A stretch of 64,000 nt of DNA from Populus alba (lineage: Eukaryota > Streptophyta > Magnoliopsida > Malpighiales > Salicaceae): NCBI RefSeq assembly GCF_005239225.2, contig NC_133301.1, positions 10,230,318 through 10,294,317 on the forward strand, written 5' to 3'. The position numbers were made by a program, and so were the translations under genes. Below the pieces are notes generated by a model that did not search any database, was not told the DNA's origin, and worked only from the letters and a program-made list of their open reading frames with translations. Of this stretch, positions 48,801 to 61,803 are shown one piece after another; within the stretch, counting starts at the first letter, position 1; each line of letters begins with the position of its first letter.

Positions 48801-51800
48801 TTTATTTCCTTATTTATTCTTTAAATGATAATCTTTGTTACACATGGAAATGCAGGTACAATAAGCCTCTTCAGGCCTCTGTTCGTGCTGTGACGAGTGG
48901 AACGCTGTGGGCTCTAAAAAGAGAGGATTTTCGTGGAATACTGACATCGGAATTTTCTAATCTGTCATCCCTGAAGTTGCTTCGTTCCGTTGATTTGCTT
49001 TCTCAATTGACAATCTTGCAGCTTAGTCATATTGCAGATGCTCTTTCTGAAGTTTCCTTCTCAGATGGCCAAACCATAGTCGATGTGGTAAACTTGTTTG
49101 CTTGAATACGTTTTTCTTACACTGGTTTCATTTTGATTTATGTTTCTTGAACACGTATTTGCAGGATGAGGGTCTCTCTGGATTACACATCATCCAAAAA
49201 GGACAAGTGAGAATTACTTTTGATGCGGACTTATTAAGTTGTCCAAATGTTGGAAGTCTGAAGTCTGAAAATCAAAAGGAGGATGATTATCTGCACTGTG
49301 GTAGCAAGCTATCCTTAGAGAAGAAAGAGGGAAGCTATTTCAGTGAATGGGAACTTCTTGGTGAACATTTTGATTCTGTAAGTGCAGTTGCTATTGGTGA
49401 ATGTGTGTGCTCTGTCTTGACAAAGGAGAAATTTGATTCAGTTGTTGGCCCTTTGGCAAGGATTTCCAAGGGAGAGGAAAAGTACGTTATAATTTCGAGT
49501 ATGGAATTAAGTAACTGAAAGAAACTATTTTTCTTAATTGACATTCATAGTGTTTCTCTCTCTCTCTCCCTCTCTGGGTCTTTTTATTCCTAAAGGAAAT
49601 TTTTTCATGTTTTTTCTTAATTGACATCATTTAGGTCAAGGAGCTCTTCTTCGAATTTTTTCAAGGAATCTGCTGAAATTACCAATGCGGCAGCTCCTCT
49701 TGAAGTTCGGCTATCTGATCTGGTGAGAGATGTTCTGTCTGTTGTTGTGCTGCTGATATTATACTTAATAGAGATATTATCCGGACATAGTCTAATAATG
49801 TTATCTGTATAGGAGTGGAGCCATTCTTTATATTCCACTGATTACAGTGAGGTTGGGCTTGTAAATTTGAGGGACTCAGGTTGGTTGCTCTATTCATCTG
49901 TAGCCCCCTCTTTTAGTATACAGCACCATTTTCTTTTCCATCTGTCACTGGCCAGTTGTTTGATTGGCTAGGTTTGAAGCATAAACAAGTGTAAGGTTGC
50001 ATATAATTTTTAGGGTAAATTACAATAACCACCTTGAGGTTCTGAAATTCAAAGACCACCCAAAAGTTTGAAATTTGACAGAAAACCCCTCCATGAGGAC
50101 TGTTCTCAAGAAAACCTTTCAAAATCTCCTTTTGTGCCCAAAATGCTCTTACTATTTTTAAAACCCCCTTAACAGTAAGGGCATTTTGGGCACAAAGTGT
50201 TTTGTTTTTAATTTTTTTTTTATAATATCTTCAAACCTTTGGGTGCTCTATGTAATTTGAAGATAAGCAAATTTGACACGCTCCCACTTTTCCAACCTTC
50301 ATGACTATACATGTTTGCATGGAAAGGGGCTGATGAAAATACCAGGTGTGCTATGGTATTTATGGGAATCACAGAGATTCTTATGAAATGCACCTTTTTT
50401 GTTCTTTCAGAAAATTTGCTTAGTTTGAAAAGGTTTTCAAAGCACAAGATCAAGACTCTGGGAAAGGAGGAACAAGTTTTGAAAGAGAAGAATCTTATGA
50501 AGAGTTTGGGTACTTCAGCTTTTGTGCCTGAGGTTCTATGTACCTTTGCAGATAGAAGACATGCTGCCATATTGCTAAATACATGCCTTGCTTGCCCATT
50601 GGCATCAATACTTCACACAGCACTTGACGAACCATCTGCACGGTTTTGTGCTGCCACTGTTGTTATTGCCTTGGAAGATTTGCATAAGGTTTCTTGTCTA
50701 AAAGCATTTCTTCATCATTTCCCTGTTGAATTCCTGATGTTGCAGTTTAGATATGATTAATGAAGTCTTTTATCTGAAGAAGTTGTTCAGATATGATTAT
50801 TACAGGTTTTTACGGTGCATTTGTGTTTCATTTGTTTTCAGAATGGTGTTCTCTACAGAGGGGTGTCTCCTGAGGTCTTAATGTTGGACCGAACAGGATA
50901 TATACAGGTTGGTTCTGGATTATGTTTTACCTGACATCATGTTCTTAGATATTCAGATCAGTTTCATGCTACTTTACAGTAAACTTTCTCCTATTACTGA
51001 TGAAGGAAGGTGAATTTCATGAATTATGCTTATTTGTTTTACTCTGTTGTCTTGTAGCTAGTAGATTTCAGGTTTGGAAAGAAGTTGTCTGGTGAAAGAA
51101 CATTTACAATTTGTGGAATGGCAGACTCTTTAGCTCCTGAGATAGTTCAGGGAAAGGGGCATGGTCTTCCTGCTGACTGGTGCTGATCCATCATTTCATA
51201 CCTAAAATAGAACTTTGGTTTAAATATAGCAACTGCTTTATTTAGCATCCAAAAGGAATCTGTTATGGATTGTTTATGTTTGCTGTTTGCTCTTCTGTTA
51301 CCAAAGTGAACATATTTGGTCATGTTAATCTAAAGTTATATAGTGCTAAAGCTAACCATTTAGAGCAGAACAGTCATTTTTGTTTAACTTAATTGATTAG
51401 ATGTTCAGGTTAGCTGCTATTATGAGAAGTGGACATGGAGATTATTGTGTGCGATCACATACTTTATTTCCTTACTTATTTTTTGAAGATTTTGTGAATG
51501 ACTATCGGTAGTATTTACAGAAGTCTGAGTTAAGTGATACTCTGTTTTCAGGAAGAGTTAATGAAAATAGGAAACTAGGAATCAGTATGCCAAGAATATG
51601 GTAATTCTCATATTTGTTCTGAACTAACATAAAGAAAATAAAATTTTAAATTATGTAAATAAACAAAACAATCATTCAGGTATATGAATGATTGAGGACT
51701 AGCGCTCATTATTCTTGTATTTATATGCTAATGGCATTTAGCACTACAATGAACCTTGCAGTTCAATAAGATTTTAAGTAGACATATCTCATCACTATTT

Positions 51801-52551
51801 GCACATGTTTGTTTTCAATATAAGCATGTGCATGAGAGGAAAAAATGAAAAAAAGAGTCTTGCTCTTCTCATGGAGCACGGTGTGAACTCTACATATTTA
51901 TAGTTCAGTCCATGGGTAATGTTTATGGTAATTGAAGGTGTGCCTGTTCCAATCATGCCTGCTATTTATGGTGATTCTGTTTCCTTCTTTTCCATTGAAT
52001 TCTGGTTGAAAGCAGCTTTTAACTTTTGTCTGTGGTTGTGCAGGTGGGCAGTGGGAGTCTTGATCTATTTCATGCTGCAAGGTGAAATGCCATTTGGGTC
52101 GTGGAGAGACAGTGAACTTGATACATTTGCAAAGATTGCGAAAGGACAGCTAAATCTTCCTTCTAATTTCAGCCATGAAGCTGTTGAGCTCATCACCCAG
52201 GTCTTGTTGAAACTGTTTAAATTTTTTCCTTCATGATTTTTCTTTCTTTTCATGCAGTAAATTGTTAAAGCCATCAGATTCTTACTTGTGTATAAACCTC
52301 TTCAGTTGCTTGAAGTTGATGAAAGTTCAAGACTTGGAAGCCTGGGTCCTGATTCTATAAAAAATCATCCATGGTTTGTTGGCATTGACTGGAAAGGGAT
52401 TAGAGATAGAAGCCTTCCTGTTCCTCGTGAAATAACCTCTCGGGTTGCCCAACATTTGGAAAGTCACTCTGTGGAATGCACTGCTCCTCTAACTTCTCAA
52501 TCACAAGATTCAGACGATCTCAATGCTCCTGAATGGCTTGATGATTGGTAG
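45805..52551 (+). CDS. PP2C phosphatase / cyclic-nucleotide-binding / kinase-like fusion protein
   Basis: Fifteen exons: 45805-46845, 46961-47092, 47198-47428, 47569-47694, 48253-48315, 48412-48494, 48856-49087, 49165-49481, 49635-49722, 49813-49879, 50411-50688, 50842-50907, 51058-51179, 52044-52200 and 52306-52551. All phases match, giving 1082 residues. MGC at the start predicts myristoylation and palmitoylation, so membrane attachment. The PP2C domain (about 90-390) has metal motifs FDGHG (135-139), ASDGVF and TDD. Two cyclic-nucleotide-binding-like folds follow (about 490-760, FGELALMYN in the first). The C-terminal AGC/PKG-like kinase domain (about 775-1050) has YRGVSPE where HRDLKPE is expected and DFR for DFG, while APE and [12 protein letters not shown] are kept. 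It matches the known single-copy plant PP2C-PKG type architecture and length. Phosphatase activity is expected; kinase activity is doubtful from sequence. Confidence 0.93.
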
Positions 52552-54050
52552 AAAAATAATTGACATGGGATTTCCATTTCTCTACTACTCTTTGGGATGG
52601 AGCTCTCCTCTCCAGTGAGACCAGCTTTTGGGTGTTTGAGTACACTTGAGAGCCTAGAGATTGCAGAAGGTGTGCACAGAATGAAAAGTGAGCTTTGCGC
52701 CTGAACTGGCTCTCAGAGTTCTCCAGCCCTTTTCTGGTCAAAGTACTTGATTATGATAGCATCAGCAAATAATATCATATGGGTAGTTGCACTAACCAAT
52801 TCAATGGAGAGGTCAGTCAATAAACTTTTCTATATATTAATCGTGTATTTTCTTTCCCACTTCAGTAAATGTGTATATATGTAAATGAGAGGGTTTTTTT
52901 CTCCTAAAACGAAATATAGCTTCGCACTTTATTCTTTATATGGCTTTTGATTTCACTGGCTTAGAAACATGGCTTTCCGGGAGGGTTACTCTCATATATT
53001 CTTTCATTAATAGCTAATTGTTGAGAGCTGCGCCATGGATAAAACTCAATTGATTGAGATAAATGAACGTAGGGAAACCTTTTTTGGAGTGTTTTTACGT
53101 TTATTATCTTAAGCAATGATAATTAAACAGGCCTTGAGCTTGGATAATTGTTATTATTAGGGCGTTGGCTGAATAGGCCAGCCCTTTCTTTTTCCGCCGA
53201 AATTTATATATTCTCCACCCTAAACCCCTTCTATTTTGAATTCCAATAAGCCTGCAAATGCAAATTCAATTGTTTTACAGTCGTGACATGTGCTTGCTTG
53301 GAAAGACACTGTTCGGCTGGAAATATTTCTCTCATGGATCGGAACCTATTGTGGTGGCCTCGCAGGGAAAACGTTATGTGATTGTGTCTGAAAGCCCTTA
53401 ATAGCTCTGATAATTTTTGTTGGATTTCCCTGGCGGTGCCGAAAACTATGCTCCGCCCTAGAATGTTCGAAACCAGCAGCATGTATGGTGGATATGGGTT
53501 AAGATTGATTATGATCCAGAAAAAGTGGATGTTAATCTAGAAATTGGTCGGCAAATGGAATTGTTGCATGGGCTTTAGAGATTAGGGATGGAGGGTCCTC
53601 AACGCAGTCGATTTGACAGTTTGGGTTACGGGTGAATTATTTCCAAACAATATGGGGAAGAAGAGAATAAGAGTTGCTACGAGGGCCTCAAAGCCCTGAA
53701 GGAAATGCTGGGCTGTAATTGTTATTTGCACTGCTGCTGAATCTCACGAAACTTCTTTTTTTTTTTTTTTAAGGGGTGTTTGGTGTTGTTGTTTTTTATA
53801 TTTTTAGGTGTTTTTTAAAAGTATTTTTGGTTAAAAAAAATATTAAATTGATGATTTTTTTTTAGTTTTTTATTATAATTTCGATGTGTTGATGCCAAAA
53901 ATAATAATAAAAATAATATTTTTGATATATTTTCAAACGAAAAATTATTTTATAAAGTACTCTGAACTACAATATCAAATATCCTCTTAAAATTGTTCCA
54001 TGTAGTCTACCTTTCCTTTCCTTTTTTTTATTTTCTAAGTTTTGTGAGGA
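52552..54050. other. 3' UTR of the fusion gene and gene-free region
   Basis: The first 300 or so bases are the likely 3' UTR. The less A/T-rich block at 53220-53720 has an 83-codon minus-strand frame without recognisable features. A degenerate short repeat with ends GTGTTTGGTGTTGT and ACAATATCAAATATCC lies at about 53773-53993. Confidence 0.4.
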
Positions 54051-55076
54051 CATGTCTATTTTGGTAATCAATGTGCTATTTGCTATATATATATAGTATC
54101 ATAAGAGGTGGTTTTAGTGACTAGAAAATCGAGGTTAAAGTTTTTAGATTCTAAAAAAACTAGATTTCAATTATTTTTCATCTAAACACGTGGAAAAAAA
54201 ACCATTTCATGAACCTTTATAACCTTGTTTCCAACAACAATCACATTCTAATTAACCTAAAAGATAGAAATCAAATCAAATTTCAAAAAAATTTGAAGCG
54301 CTAAACTACATTTTCTAGCGGAAACCACTTGTATTAAGTTTCTCTATAAAAGGCGAATTCATAGATACTAAAATCAAAGTTATTGATGGTCAGAATCAAG
54401 CTATCTGAGAGCTTTCTCTCTCCTCAAATTTTTCCGGTGACTCTCACTCTCACCTATCAATATTCAAGGAATAAAACACAAAATAAACAAAGTTTGAGAC
54501 CTAAATGAATAATTCAAAACTAGAAGATATCAAATGTAAAAAAATAATTAAAATGAAGGGATCAAAATGTAGATTTACATGCCTTTTGAACAATAAACAT
54601 GTGGAAGAGGTTGTTTTTTTATTATTATTTTATTTTATTTATAAATATCAAATTTGATCCTTATTTTTAACATTTTTTTCTAAAATAAATTAAAATTCTC
54701 CCAATTAAAATTGACATACAATTCAATCTCGAGACAAGTCAGAATACCGAAGCACAATGATATGCAATCTAGAGGGAACAAAAAAATCAAGAGCAACAAA
54801 TTGAAAGAAAATGAAATAATCACAAGCAACAAATTGAAAGAAAATGAAATTTGATGACCAAGATGGAGTTAGATTAAGGGGCTATGAACAAAGATTTGCA
54901 AAGTAAACAATATTATGAAAAATGAACTGTTAAAAGATTTGCTAGTCTCTTTGAAGGGGTTTTTTTTCTTCTTAATTTCACATGCGTTGGTTATTGAATG
55001 AGGTCTAATTTATTCATAAAGAATATGTTTAATTCAAATATTTAAAGTAGTTATTAAAGGAAATAACTGTTTTCTT

Positions 55077-55143
<67 letters not shown>

Positions 55144-56073
55144 AAATTAACCCATATGAAGAGGTAAGTTTTTATTATTGAAAGAATATAATTTTTTTTT
55201 TTATATTGGATTCTCTGAATTAACTTGATAAGATTTATAAAGATGTTTGTCTAATAGAATATCATTTGATTCTAGTAATTAAGATGACATTAAAATAATT
55301 GATCTAGTAACAAAAAAAATAAATTCTCTTGTTACAAGTGTTTTTTAAATTCTACAATATGCTTCGATTTTTCATGTGGGACAAGCAAGTATTTTGTTTT
55401 CTTTCTTCTAAGCTAGAATGAAACAGGAGTGCACTTAAAAATCGCACCATATTTTTATTTTAAATGGTTAAATTATTCCATTCTTTAGCGCACAGCATTT
55501 GGTTTGGTTACAGAGTGCTCGTTGACCCCTTGAAGTGGCAGTGGCATGTACGTGTACGCAGGGGTCAAAATTAATATAACAAAATAATTATTTATTTAAA
55601 ATAAAAAATATTATATTATTCTATATTTAAATATTAAATAATAAAAAATTTAATGTTTTGTAGGGGTCCAGCCCTACTTGCCTCCCCCTAGTGTACGTGA
55701 CTGGTGCATGAACCTGGCCTTCGTCCCCATATTTTCTGACTTCTGTTGATATAGTAGGCACGGTTGTTGACCGAAGAGGAACCTCGCCATGCAGGGACTT
55801 TTAAAATGGGAAAGTGACGCCGTGTTCCATTGATGCCGGCATTCGTTGACCTTAAAATGGGTTTTCTTTCCCTTCACAACATCATAAATCCTAATAAATT
55901 CTTTTCTCACAAAAAAAATAAAATAAAAAAAAACTTGGATTCATAAAAGTAATTAGATAATAACTAGTGGGAAGAGAAGCACATATACTCCATAAAACTA
56001 AGCTATTAAATCATAATGCCGACAAATTCATGGTTTAATTGTTGTAAGCGGTTGAAATTAGACTGCAGACATC
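54051..56073. other. Gene-free region with family A traces and a compound microsatellite
   Basis: About 54100-54600 resembles dispersed family A (TTGATGGTCAGAATC, GAGAGCTTTCTCTCTC, then GATCAAAATG text). A (TC)n-(TA)n compound microsatellite spans 55077-55140. No gene is seen; a short GC-richer patch at 55660-55860 carries no recognised frame. Confidence 0.4.
55077..55140. repeat. Compound (TC)n(TA)n microsatellite
   Basis: About 12 TC units run directly into about 20 TA units without interruption. Confidence 0.95.
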
Positions 56074-56268
56074 GTTTGGCATTGCGTTCCAAACGGTGTT
56101 TTACCTAAATTTAATTTTTTTTTGTTAAAATTGAGTTCGGTTTGTACTTTTTGGATCGTTTTGATGTGTTGATGTCAAAAATAATTTTTAAAAAATTAAA
56201 AAAATCATTGGCATGTATTTCAGCATGAAAAGCTATTTAAAAAGCAACCGTTACCACACTGCCAAACA
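56074..56268. mobile_element. MITE of the GTTTGGCA family, opposite orientation
   Basis: Ends GTTTGGCATTGCGTTCC and CCACACTGCCAAAC are inverted repeats. The body, GATCGTTTTGATGTGTTGATGTC, is the reverse complement of the body of the 20545-20742 element. Confidence 0.6.
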
Positions 56269-59200
56269 CACTCTGTGATGATGTATCAAAAGTATCTAAT
56301 ATGCCCGGGAAGGAACAAGGGGTTTTTTTTGAATGATTAGATAGAAATTGATAATATGTTCATGTCAATATTTTTTTCAGAGGGTTTAAAAAATTGATGA
56401 TAGGTGATAAAAAAACTCAATACTTGTAAAATATTTTTTTTTATGAGATTTAAGGACTTTTCAATAATAAAATTAATGATTTTTAATAAAAAATTATAAT
56501 AATAAAAAATAAACTTTAAATTTTTTTAAATAAGAGTGTTTGTTGTTAATTATTAATAATAAATGCTCGGTGAGATAAAAATATAAATAAAAAATAAAAT
56601 AAACAATAAACATAATGATGATATATCTAATTATAAATTTAAACAAATTAAGCTCATATCAAATCTACACCCAAATATATAATAAAATGTGTGAGGGAGG
56701 GAGATGGTTTTAAGTAAATCATTAGTATTTTTTTTTTAAAACACCGACCTGACAGCTTGTTAAAAAATTTATAAGAAGAAAACTTGGGGAGAAAAAGGAT
56801 TCAAGACAAGAAAACCAATGGTCAATAACAAGCACAAGTCCAGTGCCTCCTGTCTTGCGCCAGCAATTCTGGACAGGCCACTTAATATTATACTTAACTT
56901 ACTACGTTAGTTATGCTTAGGTACGGGTTGGATATTTTTAATTCAACAAAATCATTTTCAATATATAAGCTCTTTCAGGGTAAAAAATTTAAAGTCTAAA
57001 TTCAAATTTATATATATAATTAAATAAATTAAAAACCATCTATTTTAATAAAAAAAATTATTAACAAAAACTAAAGATAAAACTAGAAAAATCGAGAGAC
57101 AGATGTAGATCAAGATATTTAATCTTATAATATGGGTTATGAGTTATTTATACGATTGTGTTTAATGAATTTGTTTATCATAATTATTTTTTTTATTCCA
57201 TCAAATGATAATAAAAATAAACACACATATAAAATTGATTGAATAAAATCAAAGAAAAAAAAAATATTATGCAAGGTTGTAATATTAAATACTATTTTTT
57301 TTGTTTGTAAAATAAAATTCATTTATATAATACATAAAATAATTTATAGATAAATTAGAATAATCTCTTCAAAAATCAAATACATAGTAAAATAATTAAA
57401 AAACAACCTCTATTTTAAAAAAAAACTAAATAAACAAAATAACAAAATATGAGAAAATAAGTATTAATTTAAATATAACTTAAAAAATCATTTAAGAAAA
57501 GCACGTATTAAAAAAAAGGTGTCAATTAAAAAATAAAACTAGAAAAAAAGAAAGAAACTAGGCGTTACTGGGACTAAGCAAGCTAGGCTAGCGTGCATGG
57601 CCTATATGGAAAGGGATTGCGCGCCTAAGACCTTTTATTGTTTTTTACTTATAATAGGGTGGATGTTCATTCCCATTTGTTTATAAAAAAAAATTAGATA
57701 ATGTATCATCTATTTTTCTTTAGATTCTGACAATTGTGGTGATCGAAAAATCAAGATTGGTAATATTTTGACATAGAAATCTATTTTTCAATCTATTCTT
57801 AACTCAAAACACTTAGAAAATACCCTATATACCTTGATAAACCCATCAATGACCTTAAAAACCACACAAAAACCCAAAATACACTTGAAACAAAAATATT
57901 CTCGAGGTTAGATGTGGTTTCTTAGGCAAATTAAAGATAAAAAGACATCTAAATAGAACTCTTCTTACCAATTAGAACCTATTAACACTAAGATCGATCA
58001 TTTTGGTTGTCAGAATTGGTGTCAATGCTAATTTTTTCTCTTTACTATCAGAATCTAGCGACTTCTTCTCTTCTCTCTCCAACCCAAAATTGGAGGGACA
58101 CAATATATATAATTTGCAAAGTATAAGGAATACAATGAACATTTCTACTGAAGTTTGAAAAAGCCAACCATTTCCTTCACTTTATTCACTTTGGTCTTAT
58201 GTCTTTTAATCTCATTATGTCCTAACAAATTAACCTAAATTGGCTTACAATTTGGTCTTGTAAGGTCAAAATTGATAAAAGAAAAGGAACGAAAAAAAAA
58301 CTATAAATAATGAGTCTAAAGTGTTTTGTGAGGGGATCCACAATACATTTTGCACGGTGAATTCCTCACATATTTTAGAGTTTCTTATAACTAGATAGAA
58401 GGCTTGTTATGTCACGGGTTAACTTGAATTTTTTCCAACGTAGAAAAAGAATATTAAGGCAATGCAAGCATCTCTAAAACAAAAAAAAAAAATTCGAGAA
58501 TCCGAGAATCTAGTCATTGACTCAATTGTGTTTAAAAAGCTCAGGTGATTTAAATAATACGAATAAAGCAATGCAATGACAATAAATAAATTAAAAAAAA
58601 ATAAAAATTGAAAGCATAAAAAGATAAGAAAAACCCGACTAGAGCTCTTCTATGTTAACATGCAAAATTTGTGATCTAATTATGATATCGAGGTAACCCC
58701 ATAGAAAACATATTGAATAAAACTATAAAATTTAATTATCAAACAACTCAACATTAAATGACGAAACTAAATAAATTAATTAAAAAAAGCTACAAAAAAA
58801 AAAAGATATGAGTCAACCATAGTTAACCCACTAACCTTTTGACCATGAGCACATGACTGGGTTAACTTTCGTAAGCACTAACAAGTTTTTTTTAATAATA
58901 TTTATATTAATCAAAAGATTAAATTACCCCATGTCAACTTGTTTATTAAATGAAAACAATTTGAAAAGAGGAAAAAGCCTCTGAAAATAAGTTAAATAAT
59001 TTTTGCTTTTAAAAATAATATAGTCTTTACACCATGATTTAAAAAAAAATAAAAAGACTGAATTGCCATGTTTAACCTTAAAAAAAATACACTCATTCTT
59101 AGGGAAATAGTCATTTACACTGTGCATAAGTATTTGAAAAGTGAAAACATTGAATTGTTCCAGATTAATCTTATCGTGACTAATCATGGACCCAAAGTAA

Positions 59201-60531
59201 AAGGCCATTTACTCTAATATCAAGTTTATTGATTTTTTTATTGAAAGAATAAAATAACAATTATACTATTATAATGAATAATAATTTGTATATAGGTGTA
59301 TAGTGAACTCACCATGGACCTCAGTTCCCCCCCCCCCCCTAATTGTTGAAAAGAAACTCTATAATAATCAAATTATAGTCAATAAAATCTATGTATTAGG
59401 GTTCGTGTGAAATGTAATTGAAATTATATTTTGCCCTAACCATAATTTTAAAATTATTTGGTTAATTAATACATACAATAATTTTATAAAGGTTTACTGG
59501 AAACTCTTTTTTAATACATTTATTATAAAAGCCTATAATTTATAGCTTTTTCTCAACCTGCATTTTCAAATTACAACATAAAAGCTACTATAATACTAAA
59601 TACATATTAAAAATTGGATAACCTATGGTGCTGCACATCCTTACAATATTAACGTGATGTGGTAATAATATTAGATGGTTGGCAAGAGTGTGTCTGATAA
59701 TATTATACATGATATTTTTAAATTGAAAATAAATTAAAATAATTTTTTTATATTAATATATCAAAAAAATTTAAAAAAATATAAAAAATAAAATTATTAT
59801 TTTTTCAAGTGAAAATCAGTTTTTTTTAAAAAACAAACAAAATCAAGATCTCACACATGGTCATGAATATTTTATAGCCAAGTTTCGCATTGAGTGAAAT
59901 AGTGAAAAACATTTTCGTGCTGGATCAATTAAAATCTTTGCATCTCTTAAAAAATTATATTTAAAATAAAATTTTCAAAAATTGAAAGTATTATTATGAA
60001 CTAGTGAATAAAAAACTAAACTAATTGATGGGCCTTTTTAGTTAAGCTATAAACCGAAATATCTTCTTAGCTAAGATTTTACCCAAAACATTTAGAAAAC
60101 TGTTTAGTTTGATTAATTTCATGTTAATTTTTATAAATATTCTGAATAATTCTATTAATACAATCACCACCACTGTTAAAGTTTTTAAAAAATGATTCGA
60201 ATCTTCAAAACGTAAACGATGGGCATGCCGACAGATCAATCAATTATGAAAGAAGGAAAAAAGAAACACATGGACGCATGATCGTCACATCATTGACTAA
60301 TTAGCAAACTGGGCTGGAGTTCATGTGAATTCATGAAAATAAAGAGAAATTTCTATGTATTCCTAAAGAAAAATTCACTGCGCAAATGAAACTTTTTTTT
60401 TTTTTTTTTCCCAATGGCTTACATTTAAATTCAGTATCTGCAAATCTCACCAAATCCCAAGAACCTGAAAAATGTGAAGATCGTGGAAAGTAAAGAGTAA
60501 AAAACAGCAGATGAAAATAAAGATTTATGTT
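56269..60531. other. Long gene-free AT-rich region
   Basis: No gene is seen in 4.2 kb. A family A trace lies at about 57.7-58.4 kb (ACTAAGATCGATCATTTTGGTTGTCAG, TCTCTCTCCAACCC). A 13-base C-run is at 59327-59339, and a T-run at 60392-60410. Helitron-like decayed edges are possible near 56925 (GGTACGGGTTGGATA) and 58410 (TGTCACGGGTTAACTTGA). The last 100-150 bases are probably the ATL 3' UTR. Confidence 0.4.
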
Positions 60532-61803
60532 TTATACATCTAAAGTGTGTCTTGTGTTTTCAGTTTGTTGAATCCTTGTCTCTCTATTGGCAAACCACTG
60601 AACTGTTCTTCTGGCAATTGGCAACCAAAGCTGCCTCTGTCTGTCTGCCTGTACATTACTTCCAGCCTGTGAAGACACTCTGTTAATGGTGTTCTTGAGA
60701 CCAAAGCTTCTAAATCTAGAAAAAGCAGTAATCTCAGATACCGATCTTCTGTCAGTTGAATTTATAATCCTTGATGTCTGACCTGAAATCCCTTTTGAAT
60801 CTGATGTTGAAGGTTGACCTTGAATTGAAATCGGAGATTTTTTGTTGACCGGACTAACCTTGCTTTCCAACAATCTTTTCATTTCTATTTCTTCCTTGAT
60901 CTTCAAAACTTTCTCATCTTCTGTGCCTCTATTAGCTGTCGATTCCTCATCCAAATCCAGAGTATGGAACCTGTTGCTGGACATATCATGGAGCATCTCT
61001 GAATTCAAGAACATGAGGTCTGAAGAACTAGCACTGCTCCATCTATTCTTCAAGACCACATCAGATACAATAATTTTGTGCTTGAACTTATTGAAGATCT
61101 TTTGATCGTTATCACTGCCTTCAACTTCTTCTTTGATCCATAATTCTTCTTCCTTGCTAACCTTTCCACTTTTACGGAAGCTAAATCTCGATGACCCTTG
61201 ACGATTTTCCTCCCTCTGGACAAACAACTCCACGTTTGAGTCTTCTCTAAGCTCTGATTGATTCCCCAGGTATCGCATGCTATTTGAATAAGTGAAGATT
61301 GTCGGGTCCTCAGGATTGACCTTTCGCCTGCAAAGAGGGCAGCTTGAATGTTTTTCGAGCCACTGATCGACGCAGTTAATGTGAAAGGCATGCTTACATT
61401 GCGGCAGCAACCTGAGAATTTCAATATCTTCAAATTTTGAGAGGCAGACTGCACATTCAAGCCCTTCTCTTGATCCTTTAAGAGAAGTAAATCTGAAGAA
61501 AGGAAGCGACTCTATTACTGTCCTATCGATCCCAGAAAATCGAGATGCTGATCTGGTTAGTGCCGGACCATTTTCTGAACCACCATGAACATGACCTCCC
61601 CTGTGGCAGAACTTCGCATAGATAAGGAGGATAAAAGTTAGCGTAAAGAAGAGGAAGAGAATTCCTATAACAATAGCAAGACTGGGTTGGAAATTCGAGA
61701 CAGCATCCTCTGAAGATCCATCCCCCTGGATGAAAGTATTCTGTGCTTGGACTCGGAAGAGCACAAATAGGAGTTGCAAAGTGATAAAACTTGATCGATT
61801 CAT
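60532..61803 (-). CDS. ATL: ATL-type RING-H2 E3 ubiquitin ligase
   Basis: An intronless frame of 423 residues, as is usual for the ATL family. It has a signal peptide (1-20), a short lumenal or extracellular segment, and a transmembrane helix (about 41-63, SLAIVIGILFLFFTLTFILL). The GLD-type motif FSGIDRTVIESLPFFRF is at about 89-105. The RING-H2 domain at 117-158 has the pattern C-x2-C-x14-C-x-H-x2-H-x2-C-x10-C-x2-C, including the ATL Pro (LPQC) and the Trp (CVDQW) that contact the E2. The long Ser/Glu/Lys-rich tail with RRSVSEITAFSRFRSFGL and WLPIARRTVQWFANRE resembles the ATL42/ATL43 subgroup. It would ubiquitinate membrane-linked targets; the substrate is unknown. Confidence 0.93.
   Translation of the reverse strand: MNRSSFITLQLLFVLFRVQAQNTFIQGDGSSEDAVSNFQPSLAIVIGILFLFFTLTFILLIYAKFCHRGGHVHGGSENGPALTRSASRFSGIDRTVIESLPFFRFTSLKGSREGLECAVCLSKFEDIEILRLLPQCKHAFHINCVDQWLEKHSSCPLCRRKVNPEDPTIFTYSNSMRYLGNQSELREDSNVELFVQREENRQGSSRFSFRKSGKVSKEEELWIKEEVEGSDNDQKIFNKFKHKIIVSDVVLKNRWSSASSSDLMFLNSEMLHDMSSNRFHTLDLDEESTANRGTEDEKVLKIKEEIEMKRLLESKVSPVNKKSPISIQGQPSTSDSKGISGQTSRIINSTDRRSVSEITAFSRFRSFGLKNTINRVSSQAGSNVQADRQRQLWLPIARRTVQWFANRETRIQQTENTRHTLDV

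Noticed and set aside
53231..53482. 83-codon minus-strand frame considered as a retroelement fragment
   Set aside because: No reverse transcriptase, integrase or gag motif was found, and neighbouring frames are closed.
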